From NCBI RefSeq assembly GCF_027019125.1, contig NZ_JALUXE010000030.1, positions 434,001 to 498,000 of the forward strand: a stretch of 64,000 bases of DNA, given 5' to 3'. Position numbers and translations under genes: made by a program. Of the stretch, positions 51,097 through 59,159 are shown piece after piece (the stretch's first letter is position 1; every line of letters begins with the position of its first letter). The notes beneath the pieces were generated by a model, which saw only the letters and a list, made by a program, of their open reading frames with translations, was not told the origin of the DNA and made no database searches. The DNA is from Roseovarius sp. Its GTDB lineage: Bacteria; Pseudomonadota; Alphaproteobacteria; Rhodobacterales; Rhodobacteraceae.

Positions 51097-52131
51097 ATGC
51101 CCGCGCAAAAGACCATTCTGAGAGCCCTCGCCGGGGAAACCCTGCCTACACCACCAATCTGGATGATGCGGCAGGCGGGGCGTTATCTGCCGGAATACCG
51201 GGCCACGCGGGAAGAGGCGGGTGATTTCCTTTCCTTGTGTTATAACAGTGACTTGGCGACCGAAGTTACATTGCAGCCGATCCGCAGATACGGGTTTGAC
51301 GCGGCGATTCTCTTTGCTGATATTCTGCTTTTGCCGCAGGCGCTTGGGGCGGATTTGTGGTTTGTGACGGGGGAAGGGCCGCGGCTCTCGACGATCACCG
51401 ATCGGGCGGGGCTGGAGAAGCTCAAACCCGTGGAGGAGATTCACGAGACATTGAATCCTGTCTACCAGACCGTGCGCAACCTCGCCGGGGCGCTGCCCAA
51501 GGAGACCACGCTGATCGGATTCGCGGGCGCGCCGTGGACGGTGGCGACCTATATGATCGCGGGTCGCGGCACCCCGGATCAGGGGCCGGCACATGCGTTG
51601 AAGGCTGAAAACAAAGAGGTTTTCGAGGGGATCATAAAGATCCTGACGGAGGGCACGATCGAGTATCTCTCGGCCCAGATCGCGGCGGGCGCAGAGGTGG
51701 TCAAGCTCTTTGACAGTTGGGCCGGATCGCTGAAAGGTGACGATTTCGAAAACTACGCGGTCGCACCGGCCAAGCGGATCATTTCCGAGCTGAAAGCGCG
51801 GCATCCGGGGATTCCGGTGATCGCGTTTCCCCGGGAAGCGGGCGACAAGTATATGGGATTCCACGCGAAAACCGGTGCCGATTGTGTGGCGGTCGATGAT
51901 TCGGTGAGCGCGGAATGGGCGGCGGAGAACGTCCAGAAGGATGGCTGCGTTCAGGGAAATCTCAAGTCTTCCCATATGGTTACGGGGGGAGAGGACCTTG
52001 TGCGCGAGACCCGCAAGATCGTCGAGGCCTTCCGCGGCGGCCCGCATATTTTCAACCTTGGCCATGGCATCACGCCCGATGCGGACCCGGACAATGTGCA
52101 GCTGATGATCGACACGGTGCGGGGCGGCTGA
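51097..52131 (+). CDS. hemE: Uroporphyrinogen decarboxylase HemE
   Basis: Decarboxylates the four acetate arms of uroporphyrinogen III to give coproporphyrinogen III. 344 residues from ATG 51097 (GGAGG upstream). Signatures [20 protein letters not shown] and [14 protein letters not shown]; catalytic Asp in [11 protein letters not shown]-terminal [16 protein letters not shown]. The TGA stop shares two bases with the start of a three-box palindromic element. Divergent partner of hemC. Confidence 0.98.
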   Translation: MPAQKTILRALAGETLPTPPIWMMRQAGRYLPEYRATREEAGDFLSLCYNSDLATEVTLQPIRRYGFDAAILFADILLLPQALGADLWFVTGEGPRLSTITDRAGLEKLKPVEEIHETLNPVYQTVRNLAGALPKETTLIGFAGAPWTVATYMIAGRGTPDQGPAHALKAENKEVFEGIIKILTEGTIEYLSAQIAAGAEVVKLFDSWAGSLKGDDFENYAVAPAKRIISELKARHPGIPVIAFPREAGDKYMGFHAKTGADCVAVDDSVSAEWAAENVQKDGCVQGNLKSSHMVTGGEDLVRETRKIVEAFRGGPHIFNLGHGITPDADPDNVQLMIDTVRGG

Positions 52132-52172
52132 CCTTACAGAACGTAAGGTTTGCACGGGGATTTTGTAAGGTC
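52130..52172. repeat. Three-box GACCTTAC/GTAAGG element, copy 2
   Basis: GACCTTAC, 5 bases, GTAAGG, 16 bases, GTAAGGTC: identical boxes and spacing to copy 1 at 5821. The 16-base spacer also keeps ACG--GATTT. It overlaps the hemE stop and lies about 210 bases before dddP. Confidence 0.7.
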
Positions 52173-52263
52173 GCGGGCGGCGCGCCGGTCATTTCCGGCG
52201 CGTCAACGGTTTCTTAAGGTGTCTTGGGCAGGATTGGGGCAGGTTTCAGCACAGGAGCAGACC

Positions 52264-52329
52264 ATGCCCATGACCCATCCGCCGCCCGGCGCCCGCGCCA
52301 AATGCGACCATAGGCGATGTCGCCACTGA
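52264..52329 (+). CDS. Possible 21-codon leader peptide before dddP
   Basis: ATG with AGGAG 7 bases upstream, encoding MPMTHPPPGARAKCDHRRCRH, then a stop 51 bases before the dddP start. The end is rich in Cys, His and Arg. It could be a leader peptide acting on dddP, or chance; too short for composition to decide. Confidence 0.3.
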   Translation: MPMTHPPPGARAKCDHRRCRH

Positions 52330-52380
52330 GCGCGCCAAGCCGGGGGGCCGGTCACAGTCTGGATGTCGGAGGACCTGCCG

Positions 52381-53724
52381 ATGAACAGACATTACCGCGA
52401 CACCCGCAAGATCGATCCAAGCCGGGGCAGCATGCTGGGCGATGGCACGCCCAATGATGCCGACCGGGTGGAGATCGGACCGACGCAACTGGCATATGCC
52501 GAATGGGCGGCGGCGGGGCTTGAGCTGCCGGACCTGCCCGCGATGCGGCAATTCCGCTGGGAGAGGCTGACGGCGGCGATTGGGGCGCGGGATTACGCGG
52601 GGCTGTTGCTGTTTGATCCGCTCAATATCCGCTATGCGACCGACAGCACGAATATGCAGCTCTGGAACACGCATAACCCGTTCCGTGCCGTGCTGCTGTG
52701 CGCCGATGGCTATATGGTGATCTGGGACTACAAGAATTCGCCGTTTCTGTCGCGGTTCAATCCGCTGGTGCGCGAGGCGCGCTCGGGGGCGGACCTGTTC
52801 TATTTCGACCGGGGCGACAAGGTGGATGTGGCCGCCGATGTCTTTGCCCGCGATGTGGCCGCGCTCTTGGCGGAGCATTGCCCCGGCAACCGGCGGCTGG
52901 CGGTGGACAAGGTCATGCTGCACGGGCTGCGCGCGCTGGAGGCGCAGGGGCTGACGATCATGGAGGGGGAGGAGCTCACGGAGAAGACCCGCGCCATCAA
53001 GGGACCGGACGAGATCAAGGCCATGCGTTGCGCGAGTCACGCCTGCGAGGCGGCGGTGGCGGAGATGGAGCGGTTTGCGCGGCAGGCGGTGCCGGGCGGC
53101 GGGGTCAGCGAGGATGATATCTGGGCGGTGCTGCATGCCGAGAATATCCGGCGCGGCGGTGAATGGATCGAGACGCGCCTGTTGGCGAGCGGCCCGCGCA
53201 CGAATCCGTGGTTTCAGGAATGTGGGCCAAGGATCGTGCAGAATAACGAGATCGTGGCCTTTGATACCGATCTGATCGGGAGCTACGGTATTTGCGTCGA
53301 TATCAGCCGGACCTGGTGGATTGGCGGCGCAGCCCCGCGCCCGGATATGGTGGCGGCGATGCGCCACGCGCGCGAGCATATCGACGCCAATATGGCGATG
53401 CTGCGCCCCGGTGTCACGATCCCGGAGTTGATCGCGGGTTGTCATCGGCTGGAGGAAAAGTATCAGGCGCAAAAATACGGCTGCATGATGCATGGCGTGG
53501 GGCTGTGTGATGAGTGGCCGCTCGTTGCCTATCCCGATACAGCGGTGGCGGGCGCGTTCGATTATGCGCTGGAGCCGGGAATGGTGCTCTGTGTCGAGGC
53601 TCTGGTGAGCGAGGCGGGCAGCGATTTCTCGATCAAGCTGGAGGATCAGGTTCTCATCACCGAAGATGGCTATGAGAACCTGACGCGCTATCCGTTCGAT
53701 GCGGCGTTGATGGGGGCCGCTTAG
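52381..53724 (+). CDS. dddP: DMSP lyase DddP (M24-fold)
   Basis: Cleaves dimethylsulfoniopropionate to dimethylsulfide and acrylate in the cytoplasm; typical of marine roseobacters. The ATG at 52381 (GGAGG nine bases upstream) gives 447 residues. Numbered from there, the residues known from DddP structures fall exactly in place: metal ligands D295, D297, D307, H371, E406 and E421, catalytic D377, and Y366 in the active site. The region SRTWW, MHGVGLCDEWPLV and KLEDQVLITEDG also match. The track start at 52363 is six codons early. A possible leader peptide and a three-box element lie upstream. No dmd or acu genes are in the window. Confidence 0.95.
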   Translation: MNRHYRDTRKIDPSRGSMLGDGTPNDADRVEIGPTQLAYAEWAAAGLELPDLPAMRQFRWERLTAAIGARDYAGLLLFDPLNIRYATDSTNMQLWNTHNPFRAVLLCADGYMVIWDYKNSPFLSRFNPLVREARSGADLFYFDRGDKVDVAADVFARDVAALLAEHCPGNRRLAVDKVMLHGLRALEAQGLTIMEGEELTEKTRAIKGPDEIKAMRCASHACEAAVAEMERFARQAVPGGGVSEDDIWAVLHAENIRRGGEWIETRLLASGPRTNPWFQECGPRIVQNNEIVAFDTDLIGSYGICVDISRTWWIGGAAPRPDMVAAMRHAREHIDANMAMLRPGVTIPELIAGCHRLEEKYQAQKYGCMMHGVGLCDEWPLVAYPDTAVAGAFDYALEPGMVLCVEALVSEAGSDFSIKLEDQVLITEDGYENLTRYPFDAALMGAA

Positions 53725-53755
53725 GGCGCGTGGCGCTCGATCGAAGCACAGCCGT

Positions 53756-53772
53756 CCCGGGCCAAGCCCGGG
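53756..53772. terminator. GC-rich hairpin after dddP
   Basis: CCCGGGC-caa-GCCCGGG, a 7-base-pair stem with a 3-base loop, 31 bases after the dddP stop and between convergent genes. No T-run follows, so it may be a Rho-dependent 3' barrier or a palindrome repeat rather than a classical terminator. Confidence 0.5.
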
Positions 53773-53803
53773 GCGACGTGGTCCTGATCGGATACCACGT
53801 GCT

Positions 53804-54022
53804 CTAACGAGGCTGACCCGCGCCTGTCCAGTGCGAGCGCATGACATTGCCGTGCCAGTCCTCGAGGATCGGGGGCTGGGCGGCCGTTTTTTCGGCGGGT
53901 TGGGCGGGGGCCAGAGCCGCGACGGCCAAGGCCGCGACCAGGATGGCGGCGATGGGGGCAAGCGCGGGGGCCTGCGGCGCACGGGCCGGAGCGCTGGCGT
54001 TGTGGCAGAGGTCTTGGGGCAT
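53804..54022 (-). CDS. Small single-pass membrane protein, unknown function
   Basis: 72 residues with AAAGGA about 7 bases before the ATG. A polar N-terminus (MPQDLCHNASAPARAPQAP) precedes one Ala/Val-rich membrane helix (about 22-40), then a Pro-rich link and the end PILEDWHGNVMRSHWTGAGQPR. The coding sense is supported by the ribosome site and a helix that does not depend on a longer antisense gene. I do not recognise a family. Convergent with dddP. Confidence 0.55.
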   Translation of the reverse strand: MPQDLCHNASAPARAPQAPALAPIAAILVAALAVAALAPAQPAEKTAAQPPILEDWHGNVMRSHWTGAGQPR

Positions 54023-54341
54023 GGTCCGATCCTTTCGTTTCCGGAATGACCCAGAGATAGGTGCCGCATATGAATTCGGAAAACAAATTTATGAAGGGGT
54101 TTTGATCACGTATCGTGATGGATTCCGGACGTGCCTTGCGGTCTGGCCGGAGGCGCGTCGAGCACCGGGTCGTGCAGGCCGGTGCGGGTCGGTCAAGGAC
54201 GGGTTGGGGGCGGGTGGCGGAATGGGCCGGGTTCGAGGCAAATGCCACAGAGCCTCACCTTCGCGTGACATCGGGCGGGGCGGGGTGGCGATCCGTGCTG
54301 CGACTGCATAGTCTGTGGCCATGCAATACTGAGGATCCGAC
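54023..54341. other. 319-base intergenic region
   Basis: No gene I can support. It should hold the promoter of the small membrane protein (left) and of the hydrolase-OsmC gene (right). The left third is AT-richer. A palindrome ATCACG-tat-CGTGAT lies at 54105-54119 and could be an operator. A GAGGC/GCCTC hairpin is near 54240. The 81-residue ORF in the track at 54115 has no ribosome site and poor composition. Confidence 0.5.
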
Positions 54342-55562
54342 ATGCCCACTGAACGCCTGACATTTTCCGGCCATGGCGGCCATGATCTCGTGGCGCGACT
54401 GGACCTGCCTGAGGGGCCGCATCTGGCGACGGCGCTTTTTGCGCATTGTTTCACCTGTTCCAAGGATATTCCGGCCGCGCGGCGGATCGCGGCGCGTCTG
54501 GCAGGGGCGGGGATCGCGGTGTTGCGCTTTGATTTCACGGGCTTGGGGCATTCGGGGGGCGAGTTCGAGAACACGTCGTTTTCATCGAATGTCGCGGATC
54601 TGGAGCGGGCGGCGGCGGCGCTGGAGGCGCGTGGCATGGCGCCGGGGCTGCTGATCGGGCATAGCCTGGGCGGAGCGGCGGTCCTGGCGACCGCGGGGCA
54701 GATCAAATCGGTGCGGGCGGTCGTGACGATCGGTGCGCCCTTCGATCCCGGCCATGTGACGCAGAATTTCGGGGATGCCCTGGCGCGAATCGAGGCGGAG
54801 GGCGTGGCCGAGGTCCGGCTCGGGGGGCGGGATATTCGCATCGGGCGCGGCTTTGTCGAGGATGTGCGCGCCGAGGTGCTGGGCCCCAAGATCGCGGGGT
54901 TGCACCGGGCGCTCTTGGTGTTGCATGCGCCGCGCGATGCCGTGGTCGGGATCGAGAACGCGTCCGAGATTTTCCGCGCGGCGAAGCATCCCAAGAGCTT
55001 TGTCACGCTCGATGGGGCGGATCATCTGATCACCGGCCCGGAGGATGCCGAATATGCCGCGCAGGTGATTGCCGCCTGGGCGCCGCGCTATCTGGACATG
55101 CGCGTGCCTGCGCCGCCGCCCGGTGCGCCCGAAGGCGTGGTGCGGGTCAGCGAGGCGGATGCGGACGGGTTCCTGCAGGATGTGAACGCGGGGCCCGCGC
55201 ATCACGTGCTGGCGGATGAGCCGGTGGCCTATGGCGGCACCGATCGCGGCATGTCGCCTTATGGGTTTCTGGCGGCGGGGCTGGGGGCCTGCACCTCGAT
55301 GACGATCCGGATGTATGCCCGGCGCAAGGGTTGGGCGCTCGCGCATGTGAGCGTCGATGTGTGCCATGACAAGGTGCATGCGCAGGATGCCGACGCGCGG
55401 GGCGAGGCCAAGGTGGATGTCTTTACCCGGGTGATCCGGCTGGAGGGGGATCTTACCGCCATTCAGCGCGAAAAGCTGCGCGAGATTGCGGACAAATGCC
55501 CGGTCCATCGCACGCTGGAGAAGTCATCGCGCGTGGAAACGCGGGTCGTTGATATGGAGTGA
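54342..55562 (+). CDS. Alpha/beta hydrolase-OsmC fusion protein
   Basis: 406 residues. Residues 1-250: serine hydrolase with HCFTCSKD, LRFDFTGLGHSGG, nucleophile elbow GHSLGG and a terminal His in LDGADHLITG. Residues 270-406: an OsmC/Ohr domain with GGTDRGMSPYGFLAAGLGACTSMTIRMYARRKGW and the second conserved Cys in DKCPVHRTL. OsmC domains reduce organic peroxides with their two cysteines. The pairing is a recurrent bacterial fusion; the hydrolase might release the peroxide or acyl group, but this is inference. Confidence 0.9.
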   Translation: MPTERLTFSGHGGHDLVARLDLPEGPHLATALFAHCFTCSKDIPAARRIAARLAGAGIAVLRFDFTGLGHSGGEFENTSFSSNVADLERAAAALEARGMAPGLLIGHSLGGAAVLATAGQIKSVRAVVTIGAPFDPGHVTQNFGDALARIEAEGVAEVRLGGRDIRIGRGFVEDVRAEVLGPKIAGLHRALLVLHAPRDAVVGIENASEIFRAAKHPKSFVTLDGADHLITGPEDAEYAAQVIAAWAPRYLDMRVPAPPPGAPEGVVRVSEADADGFLQDVNAGPAHHVLADEPVAYGGTDRGMSPYGFLAAGLGACTSMTIRMYARRKGWALAHVSVDVCHDKVHAQDADARGEAKVDVFTRVIRLEGDLTAIQREKLREIADKCPVHRTLEKSSRVETRVVDME

Positions 55563-55639
55563 ATCCTGTTTGCCGCCCCCGCGCGCGCCCTGGCTGGAGA
55601 ACAGGGCGCACACGGGGGCAAGCGCTGAGCGGGGAGCGC

Positions 55640-56290
55640 TCAGATCCGCAGGAAGGGTTGCGCGAGGCGCGGCATGAGAGAGCGGAAGCGCAGAGGCGCG
55701 TCGGTTGCCGCCAGACAGATGCAATCGGCCCCGATCTCGGCCACGGGGGTGTGGTTCAACTCTTCGTTGGCCACCTCGATGTCGCCGGGGCCAAAGCGCG
55801 CCACCTCATCGCAAAAGGCCCCTTGCAGCACGAGGGTCAATTCCGTGCCGCGATGGCCGTGGTCGGGCACCGCGGCCCCTGCCGGGATAAAGAGCAGCCG
55901 CGCTGTCGCCGCGCGAGAGGTGGGCAGGATCGCCTGTTTCACGCCCATGCCGACGGGCCGCCAGCGCACGGACTCCAGATCGCCGCCCACGTAGTCGCGC
56001 AGCGGCGCGGGAAAGAGGCCGGCGCGGCGGACAGGTGTTTCGCGCTGTGGTTTGCCGGCGCGGATGCGCGCCATGGTGGCGGCAAGGCTGTCCTGGGCCA
56101 GTTCGACCGTGTCTGCACCGTCGATCATCGCGCCGCCCACGCTGTCAAAGGCCGCTGCCCGCGCGCGGCACTCGTCGCACATCGACAGATGGGTGGCGAC
56201 CGTGAGGTTGAATGCCTCGGGCAGGCTGCCTGCCGAATAAGCCATCAGGAGGGCGTCGGTCAGGTGGTGGGTGATCTGGTTTCTGGTCAT
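55640..56290 (-). CDS. chrR: Zinc-binding anti-sigma factor ChrR
   Basis: Holds RpoE inactive until singlet oxygen causes its loss. About 216 residues. N-terminal ZAS domain binds zinc through an early His and THLSMCDECRA (H-x3-C-x2-C). The C-terminal cupin has HGHRGTELTLVLQG and NEELNHTP, the metal-binding pattern known in Rhodobacter sphaeroides ChrR. I use the ATG at 56290; a GTG three codons earlier is possible. It lies 10 bases after rpoE in the same direction. Confidence 0.93.
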   Translation of the reverse strand: MTRNQITHHLTDALLMAYSAGSLPEAFNLTVATHLSMCDECRARAAAFDSVGGAMIDGADTVELAQDSLAATMARIRAGKPQRETPVRRAGLFPAPLRDYVGGDLESVRWRPVGMGVKQAILPTSRAATARLLFIPAGAAVPDHGHRGTELTLVLQGAFCDEVARFGPGDIEVANEELNHTPVAEIGADCICLAATDAPLRFRSLMPRLAQPFLRI

Positions 56291-56300
56291 GGTTCGCACT

Positions 56301-56894
56301 TTACTTCATTGCGTGGCGCAGTCGGTCGAGCGCCAGTCTGATACGGGATTTGATCGTGCCGAGCGGCAGGCCCGTGTCGGCGGCAATCTCGGAATGGCTG
56401 AGATCGCCAAAATAGGCCTTTTCGATCAGTTCCCTCTGTTTCGCGGGCAGGGCGGCGATGGCGCGCCCCAGTTGGTCGCTTTCCTGTTGCAGGGCGAGCA
56501 CGTCGGCCTGGTCGGGTTCCGGGTCCTGGCCCCAGGGTAATTCCTCGGGTTCGGGACGTTTCTGTTTGCGCAGCGCGTCGATCTTGCGATTGCGTGCGAT
56601 GGTGAAAATCCAGGTGGCGGCAGAGGCGCGGGTGGGATCGAAGAGATGCGACTTTTGCCAGAGGGTCGCCATCACCTCCTGAGTGCATTCCTCGGCCAGT
56701 GTCGCATCCGCACCCGAGCGCATCAGAAATGCCTTAACCCGCGGGGCGAAATGGGCGAAGAGCCGGGCAAAGGCAGCCTCATCCCCGTGATCGCGGATCG
56801 CCGTGATGCAGGCCACCCAATCGGTATTCTCAGTCTCTCGTCGTGTCGTCACCTGTGCCGGTCCCGCCCTTTTGCCCGTTGTCCCGCGCCTCAT
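56301..56894 (-). CDS. rpoE: ECF sigma factor RpoE (ChrR-regulated)
   Basis: Group IV sigma factor for the singlet-oxygen response. About 197 residues from ATG 56894. Region 2 is AAFARLFAHFAPRVKAFLMRSGAD ... CTQEVMATLWQKSHLFDP with ATWIFTIARNRKIDALRK; region 4 is ALPAKQRELIEKAYFGDLSHSEIAADTGLPLGTIKSRI. The long ORF-track start (57272) cannot be right because a matching promoter lies at 56962-56991, which puts the transcript start near 56955. A GTG at 56852 is an alternative. Co-transcribed with chrR and divergent from the FAD oxidoreductase operon. Confidence 0.92.
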   Translation of the reverse strand: MRRGTTGKRAGPAQVTTRRETENTDWVACITAIRDHGDEAAFARLFAHFAPRVKAFLMRSGADATLAEECTQEVMATLWQKSHLFDPTRASAATWIFTIARNRKIDALRKQKRPEPEELPWGQDPEPDQADVLALQQESDQLGRAIAALPAKQRELIEKAYFGDLSHSEIAADTGLPLGTIKSRIRLALDRLRHAMK

Positions 56895-56961
56895 AGCACG
56901 GGCCACAGGCACCGGCGAGGGGGGTGGGTCAACAAGAAGGGTGGCATCGTTTAACATGGAC

Positions 56962-56991
56962 GAGTTACGCGACGCGGTGCATGGTGGATCA
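56962..56991 (-). promoter_or_regulatory. RpoE-type promoter of rpoE-chrR
   Basis: On the minus strand TGATCC, 18 bases, TAACTC. TGATCC with an 18-base gap and a TA-rich -10 is the R. sphaeroides RpoE pattern, so rpoE is likely autoregulated. Confidence 0.7.
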
Positions 56992-57032
56992 CCGGCGGAT
57001 GAAAAAAACCTGAGGAGCCTACGAAAACAATC

Positions 57033-57062
57033 TAATCCGTTTGCGGTTTCGGCCCGTAATGA
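57033..57062 (+). promoter_or_regulatory. RpoE-type promoter of the divergent five-gene operon
   Basis: TAATCC, 18 bases, TAATGA: one mismatch to the TGATCC -35 box and the same gap as the rpoE promoter on the other strand. Transcription would start about 40 bases before the FAD oxidoreductase ATG. Confidence 0.6.
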
Positions 57063-57108
57063 TTGGTATGAACGCAGACAAACTGCACATAGACAGGTGA
57101 AACGCCCC

Positions 57109-58407
57109 ATGCCCTTTGAGACGAGCGCCGCCGCGCGCAAGAAAATCGCCGTGATCGGCGCCGGTATTACGGGAATGGGGGCGGCGGAGCGATTGGCGGA
57201 CAAGCACCATGTCGTGCTGTTCGAAGCCGAGGCGCGGCTGGGGGGCCATGCGCGTACGATCATGGCGGGCAAGCGCGGGGATCAACCGGTCGATACCGGC
57301 TTTATCGTGTTCAACTATGCCACCTATCCGCATCTGAGCGCGCTGTTCGAGCGGCTGGATGTGGCCGTGACCCCGAGCACCATGAGTTTCGGGGCCTCTT
57401 TCCGGGGCGGTGCGCTGGAATACGGGCTTCAGGGTGCGGGCGCGTATTTTGCGCAGCGGCGCAATCTGGCCAACCCGGCGCATTGGGCGATGCTGCGCGA
57501 TATATTCCGGTTCAACGCCGGGGCGCTGGAGGCCAGCCGCGAGCCGGGTTTGACCATGGGCGGGCTGATTGCCAAGATGAAGCTGGGCCGCGCGTTCCGC
57601 GACTATTATCTCACGCCCTTTTCCGGCGCGATCTGGTCGATGCCGGTGGAGCAGGTGTTGGATTTTCCGGCGCAGGCGCTGGTGACATTCTTCAAGCAGC
57701 ATGGCCTGCTTGGCTATAGCGAACAGCATCAGTGGTATACGGTGGTCGGCGGGTCGGTGGCCTATGTCAGCCGGTTGCGCCAATCCTTGTATTCAAAGGG
57801 CGTCGAGATCCGGCTGGGCGCGCCGGTGGCGGGTATCCGGCGTCTGGCCGAGGGGGTCGAGGTGCGGGCCGAGGCGGGCGACTGGGAGCCGTTCGACGAG
57901 GTGGTGATCGCCGCCCATAGCGATGACGCGCTGCGGCTGCTGGCGGATGCCGATGAGACCGAGCGCCGCGACGTGGGCGCGATTGCCTATCAGCCCAATG
58001 ACATCATCCTGCATGCCGACACGAGCGTGATGCCGCGTCGCCGGGCGGTCTGGTCGTCGTGGAATTACACCGAGGCCCAGGTCAAACGGGCGGGGCAGAT
58101 TGATCTGACCTATTGGATGAACAGCCTGCAACCCATTCCGCAGGACGATCCGCATTTCGTCACCCTCAACACCACGCGGCCCATTCGCGAGGCGTTGATC
58201 TATGATCAGGTGACGCTGCGCCATCCGGTCTACGATCTGGAGGCGGTGGCGGCACAAAGCCGCGTGCGGGCCGGAAACGGGCGGCGGAACACGTGGTTTT
58301 GCGGCGCCTGGATGCGGCACGGGTTTCACGAGGACGGGCTGTCGAGCGGGCTGGAAGTGGCAGAGGCGCTCTGCGCCAAGGCCGCGCAGACCGTGGCGGT
58401 GGCGTGA
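57109..58407 (+). CDS. FAD-dependent amine-oxidase-like oxidoreductase (RpoE regulon)
   Basis: 432 residues from ATG 57109 (AGGTGA eight bases upstream); the track start runs through the promoters. N-terminal dinucleotide fold KIAVIGAGITGMGAAERLA with EAEARLGGHARTI; C-terminal CGAWMRHGFHEDGLSSGLEVAEAL closes the FAD site. It matches the first gene of the R. sphaeroides RpoE operon, whose flavoprotein has been tied to furan or methylated unsaturated fatty acid synthesis. The exact reaction here is inferred. Overlaps the next gene by 4 bases (GTGA). Confidence 0.88.
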   Translation: MPFETSAAARKKIAVIGAGITGMGAAERLADKHHVVLFEAEARLGGHARTIMAGKRGDQPVDTGFIVFNYATYPHLSALFERLDVAVTPSTMSFGASFRGGALEYGLQGAGAYFAQRRNLANPAHWAMLRDIFRFNAGALEASREPGLTMGGLIAKMKLGRAFRDYYLTPFSGAIWSMPVEQVLDFPAQALVTFFKQHGLLGYSEQHQWYTVVGGSVAYVSRLRQSLYSKGVEIRLGAPVAGIRRLAEGVEVRAEAGDWEPFDEVVIAAHSDDALRLLADADETERRDVGAIAYQPNDIILHADTSVMPRRRAVWSSWNYTEAQVKRAGQIDLTYWMNSLQPIPQDDPHFVTLNTTRPIREALIYDQVTLRHPVYDLEAVAAQSRVRAGNGRRNTWFCGAWMRHGFHEDGLSSGLEVAEALCAKAAQTVAVA

Positions 58408-59159
58408 GCCGGGTCGATCATATCGCAGGCCATACCTGGCATGGGCGCAAGGGCGGGATCGAGAATGCCTTTCGCTACGGCATTGATTACGTGCTGCTGG
58501 ATGCTGAGGCGGAGGTTGCCGCGCCACGCCTCTTTGGGCGCAACCGGCGGGGGCTGGTCTCGGTCTGGGACCGCGATCACGGTGGCGCGCCGGGGCAGGG
58601 GCACGGGGCCGCCTGGGTGCGTGCGGTGCTGGCGGAACGGCAGATCCCCGCGCCCGCGCGCATCGAGCTGTTGGCACAGCCGCGCATGTTGGGCCATGTG
58701 TTCAACCCGGTCAGTTTCTGGATATGCCGCGATGCCGCCGGTCAGGTTCCGGTGATCATCGCCGAGGTCACGAATACCTATGGGGATCGTCATTCCTATC
58801 TCTGCCACCGCGACGACATGGGGCCGATCACGGCTGAGGACAGACTCCACGCGCGCAAGATGTTCCATGTCTCGCCCTTTCTGAAGATCGAGGGCGGGTA
58901 TGAATTCCGCTTTGATCTGCGCGCGGACCGGATTGGCATCTGGATTGATTTCAGCGGCGGGTATGGCGGGGTGATCGCCACGCTGGTGGGCACGCGCAAG
59001 CCCTTGACCACGGGCGGGCTGATCCGGGCCATGCTGCGGCGGCCCTTTGGGTCGCGGCGGGTGCTGGGCCTGATCCATTGGCAGGCGCTGAAGCTGTGGT
59101 GGAAGGGGGCGCGGTTTCACAGCCGCCCGGCACCGCCTGCCGACGAGGTCAGCCGGTGA
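58404..59159 (+). CDS. DUF1365 protein (RpoE operon)
   Basis: 251 residues from a GTG that overlaps the previous stop (GTGA): VSRVDHIAGHTWHGR. Family motifs: RIELLAQPRMLGHVFNPVSFWICRD and EVTNTYGDRHSYL, HARKMFHVSPFL. DUF1365 is of unknown biochemical function and nearly always follows this type of flavoprotein, usually near a cyclopropane-fatty-acid-synthase-like methyltransferase, which is not in this window. It overlaps the transporter gene by 4 bases. Confidence 0.9.
   Translation: MSRVDHIAGHTWHGRKGGIENAFRYGIDYVLLDAEAEVAAPRLFGRNRRGLVSVWDRDHGGAPGQGHGAAWVRAVLAERQIPAPARIELLAQPRMLGHVFNPVSFWICRDAAGQVPVIIAEVTNTYGDRHSYLCHRDDMGPITAEDRLHARKMFHVSPFLKIEGGYEFRFDLRADRIGIWIDFSGGYGGVIATLVGTRKPLTTGGLIRAMLRRPFGSRRVLGLIHWQALKLWWKGARFHSRPAPPADEVSR

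Noticed and set aside
52363-52380. Earlier dddP start in the ORF track
   Set aside because: The GGAGG site falls inside it, and only the 52381 start places metal and catalytic residues at the published DddP numbers.
53773-53812. tRNA-like tail after dddP (GTGCTCTAACGAGGCTGA)
   Set aside because: Resembles an antisense D-arm fragment, but no acceptor, anticodon or T-arm can be built around it.
56803-57108. 102-codon N-terminal extension of the FAD oxidoreductase
   Set aside because: It runs through both RpoE-type promoters, and the family N-terminus begins at 57109 behind a good ribosome site.
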